Assembly (NCBI GenBank): GCA_030639555.1
Contig: DAOWCM010000001.1
Span: 1 to 50,547 of the forward strand
Reading direction: 5' to 3'
DNA length: 50,547 bases
Source: Candidatus Eiseniibacteriota bacterium
GTDB lineage: Bacteria; Joyebacterota; Joyebacteria; Joyebacterales; Joyebacteraceae
Positions 40,438 through 48,117 of the stretch are shown here, in pieces. Each line of letters begins with the position of its first letter. Within the stretch, counting starts at the first letter, position 1. The notes below the pieces were generated by a model. The model was not told the DNA's origin. It searched no databases and saw only the letters and a program-made list of their open reading frames with translations. The position numbers were made by a program, and so were the translations under genes.

Positions 40438-40835
40438 GCGAGATCGTCTACGAGCGAGAGTCCCGCGGGTACTACGACGAGAAAGGCCGCAAGCTCGACT
40501 GCGTTGAGTGCAACGGCTCGTCCCGCCTCGTGTACCCGGACGGCTCCGTGCTCGACGATGCCCGCGACTGCTACACGTGCGGCGGGACCGGCTGGCAGCC
40601 GCCCGCCCGCGATCCCGACGCGCAGTGCACCGGGTGCAAGCGGCCGCTCTGGATCGGCGTCCGCGGCCCGAAGTGGTTCTCACTCGGCAGCGGCCCGATC
40701 GACGAAATGTCCGAGCCGACGTGCAGCCACTGCCTGCGCCGCCGCAAGTTCGAGCGACGGCACCCGGAGTTTGCAGCGCCCGATTCCAACGAGATCACGC
40801 TGGATGACTTCAATCCGAGGAGAGATAACACATGA
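40434..40835 (+). CDS. Multi zinc-ribbon protein
   Basis: 133 residues, ATGA overlap. Four Cys pairs: CVECNGSS, CYTCGGTG, CTGCKR and CSHCLRRRK. The first two resemble the DnaJ-type CxxCxGxG repeats, giving two zinc sites. A stand-alone DnaJ-like zinc finger could bind unfolded protein or nucleic acid. The role in the phage is unknown. Several other small zinc-ribbon genes lie downstream. Confidence 0.6.
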   Translation: MSEIVYERESRGYYDEKGRKLDCVECNGSSRLVYPDGSVLDDARDCYTCGGTGWQPPARDPDAQCTGCKRPLWIGVRGPKWFSLGSGPIDEMSEPTCSHCLRRRKFERRHPEFAAPDSNEITLDDFNPRRDNT

Positions 40836-41119
40836 AGCACTACGACATACTGTTCGACGGCCCCCCGTCGCACGAGTCCGGGCGGTTCGTGGAAGTCAAC
40901 GACGAGACCGGGGGCAGCATCTGCATCGGGGAGTGGGTGGAGCGCGACGACGGCCTGTGGGCGCTGCGGATCCCCAACTACGCCGATGTCGAGGAGGCCG
41001 CCCGGGACCTGTATGACAATCGGCTGGGGTGGTCGCACGGGCGCAATCCCTACGCCCCGCCGGAATTCTGGGAGGCGCTACGCAAGTCCCTCGACGCACT
41101 GAAAGGAGACGACCGATGA
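40832..41119 (+). CDS. Hypothetical protein
   Basis: 95 residues, ATGA overlap, AGGAGAG upstream. Acidic alpha/beta protein: beta start KHYDILFDGPPSHESGRFVEV, then a helix ADVEEAARDLYDNRLG and a closing helix PEFWEALRKSLDALK. No family recognised. Confidence 0.5.
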   Translation: MKHYDILFDGPPSHESGRFVEVNDETGGSICIGEWVERDDGLWALRIPNYADVEEAARDLYDNRLGWSHGRNPYAPPEFWEALRKSLDALKGDDR

Positions 41120-41460
41120 AACCCCTGAACCCCCGGCTCTGCACCGCACTGACGAAGGCCGCGACCGGCGAGTCCCTGAGCGAAGGCGAGAGCAAGAGCC
41201 TGCTCGCCCTCTCGTTGTGGATCCACGACGGCTGCCCGGAGCGCGGCGCGACGACCGGCCACGGCATGCTTGTCCCGAAGGGCATGGGCAAGGGCCACGT
41301 CCCGGAGCCGTGGGAGTACGACACCACGCTCACCGGCCTCGCGCCCCTCGAGGAAGTCGAGGAGAAGGTCGCCGACATCCTGCTCACCGAGTCGGCGCCG
41401 TCCTCGTACCACCTCGGCAAGGCCCGCATCATCCAGCACGACGCGGACGAGCGCTTCTAG
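41116..41460 (+). CDS. Hypothetical protein
   Basis: 114 residues, ATG 41116 after AAAGGAG. Helical start (LCTALTKAATGES..EGESKSLLALSLW), then a His/Gly-rich loop (TTGHGMLVPKGMGKGHVPEP) and an acidic helix (LEEVEEKVADILL). Its stop shares a base with the next GTG (TAGTG). No family recognised. Confidence 0.5.
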   Translation: MKPLNPRLCTALTKAATGESLSEGESKSLLALSLWIHDGCPERGATTGHGMLVPKGMGKGHVPEPWEYDTTLTGLAPLEEVEEKVADILLTESAPSSYHLGKARIIQHDADERF

Positions 41461-41651
41461 TGTCGGACTCGAGGACAGCCGAGCTGGACACCCGGACGAT
41501 TCAAAACCTGAACGAGATCGTGCACGACTTGAACTCGAGGGTGGAGCTGGCAGTGACGCAAGGCTACGAACTGAGGATCCGGGTGGAGGAGGGCAAGTCC
41601 GGCATCCCCCGCGTGCGATTCACGCTCCACCGGCAGGTCGGCCGCTCGTGA
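41460..41651 (+). CDS. Small hypothetical protein
   Basis: 63 residues, GTG start in a TAGTG overlap. A helix (IQNLNEIVHDLNSRVELAV) followed by a beta hairpin (YELRIRVEEG, VRFTLHRQV). The same helix-plus-strands layout recurs in the protein at 43999-44298, which may be a distant relative. No family recognised. Confidence 0.5.
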   Translation: MSDSRTAELDTRTIQNLNEIVHDLNSRVELAVTQGYELRIRVEEGKSGIPRVRFTLHRQVGRS

Positions 41652-41860
41652 GTAACGGAACCACGAAGGGGTCGATCCGCTGGGCGCCCTGGCCGGGGCC
41701 CGGCGGCGCGTTCCGCGTCCGTATTCGCAGCGCACCGAGCAGGCACGGCCTCGTGTCGGTGCGCTGGCAGGACGGCCCTCTCAAGGGCCGCGAGGCAAAC
41801 CTGGAGCTCAGGACGCTCCGCAGCAACAAGCGCGACGCCGCGCTGGGAGAGATGCGATGA
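41648..41860 (+). CDS. Small basic hypothetical protein
   Basis: 70 residues, GTGA overlap with the previous gene. Beta-rich and basic (RWAPWPGPGGAFRVRIRSAP, LVSVRWQDGPLKGREANL), like a small SH3-type barrel. No family recognised. Confidence 0.45.
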   Translation: MSNGTTKGSIRWAPWPGPGGAFRVRIRSAPSRHGLVSVRWQDGPLKGREANLELRTLRSNKRDAALGEMR

Positions 41861-42093
41861 GCATGCTAGACGTAGAAGCCGATGAGTTGAAGGGCCCGAG
41901 GACAGTGATGGTCCACGACATACCTCTTGGCACCGTGTTCTTCGCCAACTTAGGCCAGGGGCGCGGGGTATTCCTGCGCTTCGTACACGGCGTGCTGAGG
42001 TTGAACAAGCCTATCGACGCGTGGACGGGTAACGACGAGCTGAAGATCGAAAACTACCAGCCGGCGCGCTCCGCCAGGCTGATCGTAAGGTAA
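41857..42093 (+). CDS. Small hypothetical protein
   Basis: 78 residues, ATGA overlap. The run GTVFFANLGQGRGVFLRFVHGVLRLN is beta-rich, between charged flanks, and it ends in ARLIVR. No family recognised. Confidence 0.45.
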   Translation: MSMLDVEADELKGPRTVMVHDIPLGTVFFANLGQGRGVFLRFVHGVLRLNKPIDAWTGNDELKIENYQPARSARLIVR

Positions 42094-42098
42094 CCGCG

Positions 42099-42395
42099 AT
42101 GACGTACGAAAGCCTAAGGCGTGCGATGGAGGAGACCTACTCGCTCATCCCCAACAACCGCGGGGCCACCGCCCGGCACCCGCTCGACGAGACCGTCAGT
42201 GGGGACACGGTGGGAAGGGTGCGACTGTTCGAGCACCTCCGGTGGATGGCCGGGGAGGCGTTGACCTGGGGGCCCGAGCGCGTGGAGAAGCTGAACCGCT
42301 GGCTCGGCTTCATCCAGGGAACCCTGTGGGCGCTCGGCGGCGTGACGATCGAGGACATGCGGCAGGTCAACCTGGGGCAGGAGGATCCGTCATGA
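42099..42395 (+). CDS. Helical hypothetical protein
   Basis: 98 residues, ATG 5 bases after the previous stop. Helices SLRRAMEETYSLI, LFEHLRWMAGEALTW and VEKLNRWLGFIQGTLWALG. The layout and the recurrent E..Y....N resemble short phage proteins of unknown role. The stop overlaps the next ATG. Confidence 0.45.
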   Translation: MTYESLRRAMEETYSLIPNNRGATARHPLDETVSGDTVGRVRLFEHLRWMAGEALTWGPERVEKLNRWLGFIQGTLWALGGVTIEDMRQVNLGQEDPS

Positions 42396-42949
42396 CGCAG
42401 AAGATCACGTACGAATGGGCGTGCCAGAATGCAACCGGCCGTCCCATAGTGCACGGCAACGGATTCATCCAAGTACCGATGCCGGACGGCTGCAGGGTGC
42501 ACGTGTGGCACCCGGACTGCCCGAAGCAGAACGTCTACACCGGGGTCCACGACCACCGCTTCTCGTTCAAGTCGACGATCGTCCGCGGCCGGCTCCTCAA
42601 CAGGCGCTGGACCGCGTGCACCGGGCAGGTCTACAAAGTCATGCGTACAGGGGTAGCCGAGGACGACGAGAATCCTCTCAGCCTCTACGACACCGACGGC
42701 CGGTGCTCGCTGCGCGACGGGCGCGACGAGGCGCACTCCGAGGGGGACGAGTACCGCTTCGAGATGTATCACCTGCACGAGATCATTCCTGTGACACCGA
42801 TCGTTGTCACCTACATGCGGAAGATTATGGTTGGAACGCCGGGCCCGGCCGTACTGTGCCTGATTGGCCAGGAACCGGACAACGCTTTCCGCAGGGACGC
42901 CCGGCCGGCACACGCCCTGTGGAGACTAATTGCGGAGGCGATGCTATGA
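42392..42949 (+). CDS. Cupin-like metal-binding protein
   Basis: 185 residues, ATGA overlap, GGAGGA upstream. The region VYTGVHDHRFSFKSTIVRGRLL holds HDH (His53, His55) in the place of cupin motif 1, followed by a glycine-containing turn, and a later YHLHEIIPVTPIVVTYMRK may hold further ligands (His). A single small beta-barrel dioxygenase or sugar-binding cupin is the likely fold. Substrate unknown. Confidence 0.55.
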   Translation: MTQKITYEWACQNATGRPIVHGNGFIQVPMPDGCRVHVWHPDCPKQNVYTGVHDHRFSFKSTIVRGRLLNRRWTACTGQVYKVMRTGVAEDDENPLSLYDTDGRCSLRDGRDEAHSEGDEYRFEMYHLHEIIPVTPIVVTYMRKIMVGTPGPAVLCLIGQEPDNAFRRDARPAHALWRLIAEAML

Positions 42950-43353
42950 GCAAATACGACGACAAGAACTGGCGGGGAAACCCGGACGGCCACGCCGCCA
43001 TGCTGGTGGCGCTACAAAACATCGACGCCGCCGGCCTCCACATCCATGGCGAGGCGGTGCGCTCGGGCTTCTACGAGATGCGCGATGAGACGGACCCGAT
43101 GCACGCCGCGTGTGTCGCAGGGCTCATAGCCAGCGAGGTCCACGAGATGATCGACACCCTGCGGGCACCGGAGCCGGAGGTCGCGCCGAGGATCGGTGGG
43201 GACTTCACGCACGAGGAGGAGGAGGCGGCCGACACCTTCATCCGACACCTCGACTACTGCGCCTGGCGCAAGCTGCGGCTGGGAGCCGCAGTCGTCGCGA
43301 AGCTGGGCGCCAACCGACGCCGGGGCCACCGCTTCGGCGGAAAGAAATTCTAG
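42946..43353 (+). CDS. MazG-like all-alpha NTP pyrophosphohydrolase-type protein
   Basis: 135 residues, ATGA overlap. Helices MHAACVAGLIASEVHEMIDTLR and EEEEAADTFIRHLDYCAWRK give an E..E(M)..(E)..AD..IR..D pattern, like the metal-binding helices of MazG-type enzymes that hydrolyse NTPs to NMP and pyrophosphate. The C-terminus is very basic (RRRGHRFGGKKF). Would tune nucleotide pools or alarmones; activity is inferred. Confidence 0.6.
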   Translation: MSKYDDKNWRGNPDGHAAMLVALQNIDAAGLHIHGEAVRSGFYEMRDETDPMHAACVAGLIASEVHEMIDTLRAPEPEVAPRIGGDFTHEEEEAADTFIRHLDYCAWRKLRLGAAVVAKLGANRRRGHRFGGKKF

Positions 43354-43370
43354 CAGCATAGGAGATGACG

Positions 43371-43688
43371 ATGAAGAATACGCTGAATTCAGAGGAGCTG
43401 GAAGACCTGGCGCGAATGGAGCATATATGCGGGGCAGCGCTGGCCGAGTTCAAGAAAACCGACAACCTGAACCTGGAGGCTCAGAAGCTGCTGTTCGTCT
43501 GGCTAACGACCCTGATGTCCGGGAACGAGCGCGCGGTGTACCGCAACCTCGTCATGACGTTCATCTTCGGGGTCATGCTTGGAACGGCCGGCGAGGTCGA
43601 CATCATCGAGGAGATCAAGCGGGCCGCCATCACCGCGAACCACGGGGCCGACGCGTCCGCCGCTGCCGATCAGCGAAACACGCACTGA
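43371..43688 (+). CDS. Helical hypothetical protein
   Basis: 105 residues from ATG 43371, six bases after GGAG; an ATG at 43365 is in frame but adjacent to the site. Entirely helical (EELEDLARMEHICGAALAEF, EAQKLLFVWLTTLMSG, LVMTFIFGVMLGTAGEV). The last hydrophobic helix is borderline for a membrane segment. No family recognised. Confidence 0.45.
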   Translation: MKNTLNSEELEDLARMEHICGAALAEFKKTDNLNLEAQKLLFVWLTTLMSGNERAVYRNLVMTFIFGVMLGTAGEVDIIEEIKRAAITANHGADASAAADQRNTH

Positions 43689-43999
43689 TGGGACGAGTCG
43701 TCCGCGTCATCCACATGAGGGATGCCCCAGCCGACTGGAGGTCCAGCCCGCGCTACAAGTACATCGGGCGCGGATCCAAGTGGGGCAACGACTACAGTCA
43801 CCTGCATGGATCCCGGGCCCACCACCGGGTGGGAACCCGAGAGGACGCCATCGCGATGTTCGAGGAACATCAACTCCCGGGGCTGCTGCCCGACATAAGC
43901 GACCTCGAGGGAAAGATCCTGGTATGCTTCTGCTACCCCGAAGCGTGCCACGGCAACGTGCTGGTGCGGGCCCTGAACGCACGAAAGGAGAGCGAGTGA
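43688..43999 (+). CDS. DUF4326 family protein
   Basis: 103 residues, TGATG coupling. YIGRGSKWGNDY near the start and LEGKILVCFCYPEACHGNVL near the end are the two signature blocks of DUF4326, with the Cys/His group CxC...CH as a probable metal site. The family is widespread in phages and its function is unknown. Length is typical. Confidence 0.8.
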   Translation: MGRVVRVIHMRDAPADWRSSPRYKYIGRGSKWGNDYSHLHGSRAHHRVGTREDAIAMFEEHQLPGLLPDISDLEGKILVCFCYPEACHGNVLVRALNARKESE

Positions 44000-44298
44000 T
44001 GTCAGTACAAGACGCAGAGCAGTTCACGGAGGAGGTCCGCCTCTACACCGAGGCTCGCAGGGCCGCGCGGCACGTGAGGAACATGCTCGCCAACCTGAAC
44101 GCCGCGCTGGACGTGGCCGCGAGCAAGGGTGTCGACTGCGAGATCGACGTGGTGTGGATCGACGAGGTCGGGTCCGACTCATCCCGCAGGACCATCACCA
44201 TAACGTGTAGGCAAGACCTGTCGCTGAACGAGCCATCCGACTGGGCGCTCGACAAGTTCCGCGAGGCGGCCGACGAGATCATGAGAGGAGATCAGTAA
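43999..44298 (+). CDS. Hypothetical protein
   Basis: 99 residues, TGATG coupling, AAAGGAGAG upstream. A long N-terminal helix (ARHVRNMLANLNAALDVAAS) is followed by a hairpin (CEIDVVWIDEV, RTITITCRQD) and a short helix. The layout resembles the protein at 41460-41651. No family recognised. Confidence 0.45.
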   Translation: MSVQDAEQFTEEVRLYTEARRAARHVRNMLANLNAALDVAASKGVDCEIDVVWIDEVGSDSSRRTITITCRQDLSLNEPSDWALDKFREAADEIMRGDQ

Positions 44299-44592
44299 AT
44301 GGCAGGCATGGAAGGCATGGCTATAACCCCGGAGGAGGCCCGCCTCGAAGACATCCGGCTGAAGGTGCAGAAGCTGTGGGCCGAAGTGGGCGAGCTGAAG
44401 AAGCAGGCCCATTACCCCCGCTGCGTTCCCACGGAGGGGCTCGTGCTGGAGTGGGTCGCCCGCGACCGCCGCGAGAAGCGCCGCCGCCGCCGCGAAGGCA
44501 TCGTATTCGGTGTGATCATCGTCGTCGTGGTCGTGTTCTTCGTATGGGGCGTCGGTAGCGCGATCATGGAAGCGGCGGCGCTGTGGGCGTGA
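44299..44592 (+). CDS. Coiled-coil membrane protein
   Basis: 97 residues. An N-terminal coiled coil (EEARLEDIRLKVQKLWAEVG), a basic stretch (RREKRRRRREG) and a C-terminal transmembrane segment (IVFGVIIVVVVVFFVWGVG). By the positive-inside rule the N-terminal part stays in the cytoplasm. A holin-like or membrane-recruiting adaptor role is possible. No family recognised. Confidence 0.5.
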   Translation: MAGMEGMAITPEEARLEDIRLKVQKLWAEVGELKKQAHYPRCVPTEGLVLEWVARDRREKRRRRREGIVFGVIIVVVVVFFVWGVGSAIMEAAALWA

Positions 44593-44738
44593 ACCTGACC
44601 GAGGTGATCGCCGTCCTGATCAAGGTCGACGGCCGGTGGAAGTGCTACAAGCACCCGAACTACGGCGTGCACCGCGCGCCAACGTCCGACTGCAAGGCGT
44701 GCAGCCTGCTCTGGATGGAGAAGGAGTCCACGAAATGA
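44589..44738 (+). CDS. Short cysteine protein upstream of rtcB
   Basis: 49 residues from GTG 44589 (GTGA overlap with the previous stop) to TGA 44736-44738, which overlaps the rtcB ATG. Contains KCYKH....VHR and DCKACSL, a possible zinc site made of three Cys and His. Found by reading the gap. Same flavour as the zinc-ribbon proteins further right. No family recognised. Confidence 0.55.
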   Translation: MNLTEVIAVLIKVDGRWKCYKHPNYGVHRAPTSDCKACSLLWMEKESTK

Positions 44739-45937
44739 GAGTCATCGAGCCACGCAGAGTCGCGGAGAGGGAACGAATCGTCGCAGCGTCACCGATCAAG
44801 GTCTGGGACGAAGGCGTGACCATCGACGTCAATGCCCGGAGGCAGATCGCTGACACAGCGGAGCTCCCCTTCATCCACAGCCACGTTGCCGTCATGCCCG
44901 ACGCTCACTTCGGCTTCGGCTCCACCGTCGGCACGGTCATCCCGACGCGGGGTGCCATCGTCCCCTCCGCGGTCGGCGTCGACATCGGCTGCGGCATGGT
45001 GGCCCAGCGCCTCGAGATGACCAGCCGGCGCCTGCCGGACAACCTCGAGGGCGTGTACGACGCGATCATGGAGGCCGTGCCCGTCGGATTCAACGCCCAC
45101 GAGGAACCGATCGGCGTCTACTTCACCGCGCACGACCGGGGTTACGTGGAGATCGCGGAAGCCGGTCTGTGGAATGCGCGGCAAGACCCCGGGCGCCAGG
45201 TCGGGACGCTCGGCGGGGGAAACCACTTCATCGAGCTGTGCATCGACGAGTCAGACGCCGTGTGGGTAATGTTGCACAGCGGCAGCCGCGGCCTGGGCAA
45301 CCGGGTCGGGCGCCACTTCATCGAGTTGGCCAAGCGTGAGTGCGAGCGGTGGATGATCGAGCTCCCGAATCGCGACCTGGCCTACCTGCCCGAGGGCACC
45401 GATGGATTCATCGCCTACGTGAACGCCTTGTCGTTCTGCCAGGACTACGCCGCGCTGAACCGCAAGGTCATGATGGACCTGGCACTAAGTGCACTCGCCG
45501 ACCAGCTCGGATCGTTCACCTACGACGGCGAGCAGGCGATCAACTGCCACCACAACTACGTGGAGCGCGAGCATCACTTCGGGCAGAACGTGTGGGTGAC
45601 GCGCAAGGGCGCCGTCCGAGCCCGCGAGGGTGACATGGGGATCATCCCCGGTGCCATGGGCCGGCGGTCCTTCATCGTGCGCGGGAAGGGCAACGCAGAC
45701 AGCTTCCATAGCTGCTCGCACGGCGGGGGCCGCGTCATGTCGCGCACCGAGGCGCGGAAGACCCTCACCCTCGAGGATCACGAGCGGGACACGGAGGGCC
45801 TGGTGTGCCGCAAGGACGCAGGCGTGATCGACGAGTCGCCCCGGGCGTACAAGGACATCAACGCCGTGATGGCGGCGCAGGCCGACTTAGTTGACGTCGT
45901 GCACACACTGCGCGCCGTCGTCTGCGTGAAAGGATAG
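44735..45937 (+). CDS. rtcB: RtcB-type RNA ligase
   Basis: 400 residues, start ATG 44735 in an ATGA overlap. Joins RNA ends with 3'-phosphate or 2',3'-cyclic phosphate to 5'-OH ends using GTP and Mn2+. Visible signature: MPDAHFGFGSTVG, GVDIGCGM (Asp83, Cys86 metal ligands), GGGNHF, LHSGSRGLG, NCHHNYV, PGAMGRRSFIVRG, SCSHGGGR with the guanylylated His near 330, and DESPRAYKDI. Length fits the short phage/bacterial forms. No archease gene is seen nearby. It starts the RNA-repair set that continues to 47881. Confidence 0.95.
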   Translation: MRVIEPRRVAERERIVAASPIKVWDEGVTIDVNARRQIADTAELPFIHSHVAVMPDAHFGFGSTVGTVIPTRGAIVPSAVGVDIGCGMVAQRLEMTSRRLPDNLEGVYDAIMEAVPVGFNAHEEPIGVYFTAHDRGYVEIAEAGLWNARQDPGRQVGTLGGGNHFIELCIDESDAVWVMLHSGSRGLGNRVGRHFIELAKRECERWMIELPNRDLAYLPEGTDGFIAYVNALSFCQDYAALNRKVMMDLALSALADQLGSFTYDGEQAINCHHNYVEREHHFGQNVWVTRKGAVRAREGDMGIIPGAMGRRSFIVRGKGNADSFHSCSHGGGRVMSRTEARKTLTLEDHERDTEGLVCRKDAGVIDESPRAYKDINAVMAAQADLVDVVHTLRAVVCVKG

Positions 45938-45940
45938 GTC

Positions 45941-46144
45941 ATGACGAACGAACAGGCCCTCTCACGACTCATCTACGAGCTCGACGACATAGCGCGATGC
46001 GACCGCCGGTGGTTCGCGCGGCGTCGCTTGAAGCTACTCAAGCGCAAGATCGCGTTTGCCGTCAGCCTTGCATCGCTGCCGAACACCGCCGAGCACTGCG
46101 ACCTGATCATAAAGCACGGGAGGGTACTGGGATGGCACTCCTAG
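45941..46144 (+). CDS. Small basic protein between RNA-repair genes
   Basis: 67 residues, ATG 4 bases after the rtcB stop. Helical and Arg/Lys-rich in the middle (RRWFARRRLKLLKRKIAFAVS). May bind RNA. It ends inside the next gene (13-base overlap). No family recognised. Confidence 0.5.
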   Translation: MTNEQALSRLIYELDDIARCDRRWFARRRLKLLKRKIAFAVSLASLPNTAEHCDLIIKHGRVLGWHS

Positions 46145-46494
46145 ACAAGTGGCCGCCGGAGATGCTGGAGGAGCTGCTCGACACTATCATGCACCGGGCG
46201 ATCCTCATGGCCGCGATCGAGGAGCCCGGCCGACGCTACGGCGATCCGTGTCGCCAGTTCTACGCCGGCCCGCCCCTAGACATGGAGTTCGCCGAGGAGC
46301 ACGCCCGGTACGTGACCGCCTGGGCCGAGACCCAGGTCGTCACCGTGAACATCAACAGCCAGGAGGTGGAGGGCAGCCCCGAGGCGATCCGCAACATGGC
46401 ACGCCAGGAGTGCATGCAGAAGTACATCGCACGAGAGATGCGCGACCGGGCCGAAGACTTGGCGCGATCCATATTCATGGGAGGCAAGGTATGA
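46132..46494 (+). CDS. Helical hypothetical protein between RNA-repair genes
   Basis: 120 residues, ATG 46132 after GGGAGGG. Helical: PPEMLEELLDTIMHRAILMAA, then FAEEHARYVTAWAETQ, a short strand VVTVNIN, and a closing helix. The stop overlaps the start of the nucleotidyltransferase gene. No family recognised. Confidence 0.5.
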   Translation: MALLDKWPPEMLEELLDTIMHRAILMAAIEEPGRRYGDPCRQFYAGPPLDMEFAEEHARYVTAWAETQVVTVNINSQEVEGSPEAIRNMARQECMQKYIAREMRDRAEDLARSIFMGGKV

Positions 46495-47468
46495 TGAAGA
46501 ACGAACACACGATAGTCCGAATGCAGTTCGGATCCCAGGTCTACGGCACGAGCCTGCCGACGAGCGACCAAGACTTCAAGGTGGTGTTCATACCCGACGG
46601 GCGGGACATCCTCCTGGGCCGCGCGACGAAGGTGTCGCGCTCGAGCTCCACGAAGGTCGATACCCGCGCCCGCAACACGGCCGACGACATCGACGTGGAG
46701 GCGTTCTCCTACGCCGGGTTCCTGAGGCTGCTGTCCGAGGGGCAGACCGTCGCCACGGACATGCTGTTCATCCCAAAGCGGCACTACACGTCCGTGGGGT
46801 TCGAGTGGGGCCACATCCAAGACTGCCGGCACATCCTCGTGTCGCGCCGCATCTCCGGCTTCGTCGGGTACTGCAAGGCGCAGGCGAACAAGTACGGCAT
46901 CAAGGGTAGCCGCGTGAACGCCGCCGACGCGATCGTCAAGCTGCTCGAGAGCCTCCCGCCGGACAACCGCCTGGGGGACCACGAGGGCCACCTCGTGCAC
47001 TTCTGCGAGGATCACGAGCACGCGGAGATGATCCACATCCCCACGTCGGCGGGCAGTGACATCCCGCACCTGTCGGTGTGCAACCGCAAACAGTCGCTGA
47101 CCGTCAAGGTCAAGTACGCGCTGTCGCAGTACCGCGAGCTGTGGGACAAGTACGGCGAGCGGGCCCGCCAGGCCGCCGCGAACGAGGGCATCGACTGGAA
47201 GGCGCTCATGCACGCCGTGCGGATCGGGTGCCAGGCGCACGAGCTGCTCGCGACCGGGCACGTCACGTTCCCGCGCCCCGAAGCTCCGCTCCTCCTGAAG
47301 ATCCGAAAGGGCGAGCTGGCGTACTCCGCGGTGGCCGAGCTGATCGAGGAGAGCATGAATTCCCTCGAGGGCGCCCAGGAGACCTCGGTGCTGCCCAAGG
47401 AGCCGGACCAGGCGCTGATCGACGAGCTGATCACGGAGACGTACCGGAGCGCGATCACGTGTTCGTAG
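46491..47468 (+). CDS. RlaP-type nucleotidyltransferase (PF10127-like)
   Basis: 325 residues, ATG 46491 six bases after GGAGG. A DNA polymerase beta-superfamily nucleotidyltransferase: FGSQVYGTSLPTSDQDFKVVF carries the GS pair (14-15) and the metal-binding SDxD (Asp26, Asp28), with a third acid probable in ADDIDVEAFS near 69. The helical C-terminal half (KYALSQYRELWDKYGERAR, then MHAVRIGCQAHELLATG) is as in the RlaP/Nuc-transf family, which is known to associate with RNA-repair genes. It probably adds nucleotides to RNA 3' ends. Overlaps the next gene by 10 bases. Confidence 0.8.
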   Translation: MMKNEHTIVRMQFGSQVYGTSLPTSDQDFKVVFIPDGRDILLGRATKVSRSSSTKVDTRARNTADDIDVEAFSYAGFLRLLSEGQTVATDMLFIPKRHYTSVGFEWGHIQDCRHILVSRRISGFVGYCKAQANKYGIKGSRVNAADAIVKLLESLPPDNRLGDHEGHLVHFCEDHEHAEMIHIPTSAGSDIPHLSVCNRKQSLTVKVKYALSQYRELWDKYGERARQAAANEGIDWKALMHAVRIGCQAHELLATGHVTFPRPEAPLLLKIRKGELAYSAVAELIEESMNSLEGAQETSVLPKEPDQALIDELITETYRSAITCS

Positions 47469-47881
47469 TATTCGACCTCGACGGGACGATGGCCAACATC
47501 ACCCACCGCCTGCACGTCATCGAGGGCGTGAAGCAGGACTGGGACCTGTTCTTCGAGCTGTGCCACGAGGACGAGCCGATCCCGCAGATCATCGAGGTCT
47601 GCCGCGCGATGTACCGCGCGGGTCACCGGGTCGAAGTCTGGTCCGCCCGAAGGGAGTGGTGCCGTGCGAAGACGGAGGCGTGGCTCGAGGCGCACGGGGT
47701 GCCGCACTACGCGCTGATACTGCGCCCCGACGACGACGAGCGCCCGGACACCGAGGTGAAGGAGGAGTGGCTCCGCACCGGGAACACGCCCGACCTAGTC
47801 TTCGACGACCGGCGGCGGATCGTCGACATGTGGCGCCGGAACGGCGTGCGCTGCTGCCACGTCGCGGAGGGGGAATACTGA
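47459..47881 (+). CDS. HAD-family 3'-phosphatase, T4 PseT (PNKP) phosphatase-domain-like
   Basis: 140 residues from GTG 47459, inside the end of the nucleotidyltransferase gene. It removes 3'-phosphates from nucleic acid ends in relatives. Motif I is FDLDGTMAN (Asp6 nucleophile, Asp8), motif II VEVWSARRE near 60, LILRPDDDERPDTEVKEEWL matches the T4 PNKP insert R..DDyRPD..vK, and motif IV is LVFDDRRRIVDMWR. The kinase domain of T4 polynucleotide kinase is absent. Context with RtcB and RlaP indicates RNA end processing. Confidence 0.85.
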   Translation: MFVVFDLDGTMANITHRLHVIEGVKQDWDLFFELCHEDEPIPQIIEVCRAMYRAGHRVEVWSARREWCRAKTEAWLEAHGVPHYALILRPDDDERPDTEVKEEWLRTGNTPDLVFDDRRRIVDMWRRNGVRCCHVAEGEY

Positions 47882-48117
47882 TGAGCGTCGTCGGTAACTG
47901 CCTTCGCATCAAGTGCGACTCGCCGAAGTGCGACGAGGCAACTCACATTCACCTCCCGAATCCCATTCCGTCAGGTCACGCGTTCATGCGGATCTATCTG
48001 AACGCGGTCCACGAGCAGGGGTGGTCGTTCCCGGTGCCGAACGTCTATGACAAGCACACCTGTTACAAGCACGGCGTGGGGGCCAGGTTGAACAAGAAGA
48101 AGAGGAAGACACGATGA
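47881..48117 (+). CDS. Small zinc-binding-type protein
   Basis: 78 residues, TGATG overlap with the phosphatase gene. CDSPKCDEATHIHLP and a later CYKH give a CxxxxC...H..C type site. The C-terminus is basic (RLNKKKRKTR). Could bind nucleic acid. No family recognised. Confidence 0.5.
   Translation: MSVVGNCLRIKCDSPKCDEATHIHLPNPIPSGHAFMRIYLNAVHEQGWSFPVPNVYDKHTCYKHGVGARLNKKKRKTR

Noticed and set aside
44636..44734. A longer RtcB with about 33 extra N-terminal residues.
   Set aside because: The extension runs through the short cysteine gene in another frame, and the ATG at 44735 has an ATGA overlap as in the neighbours.
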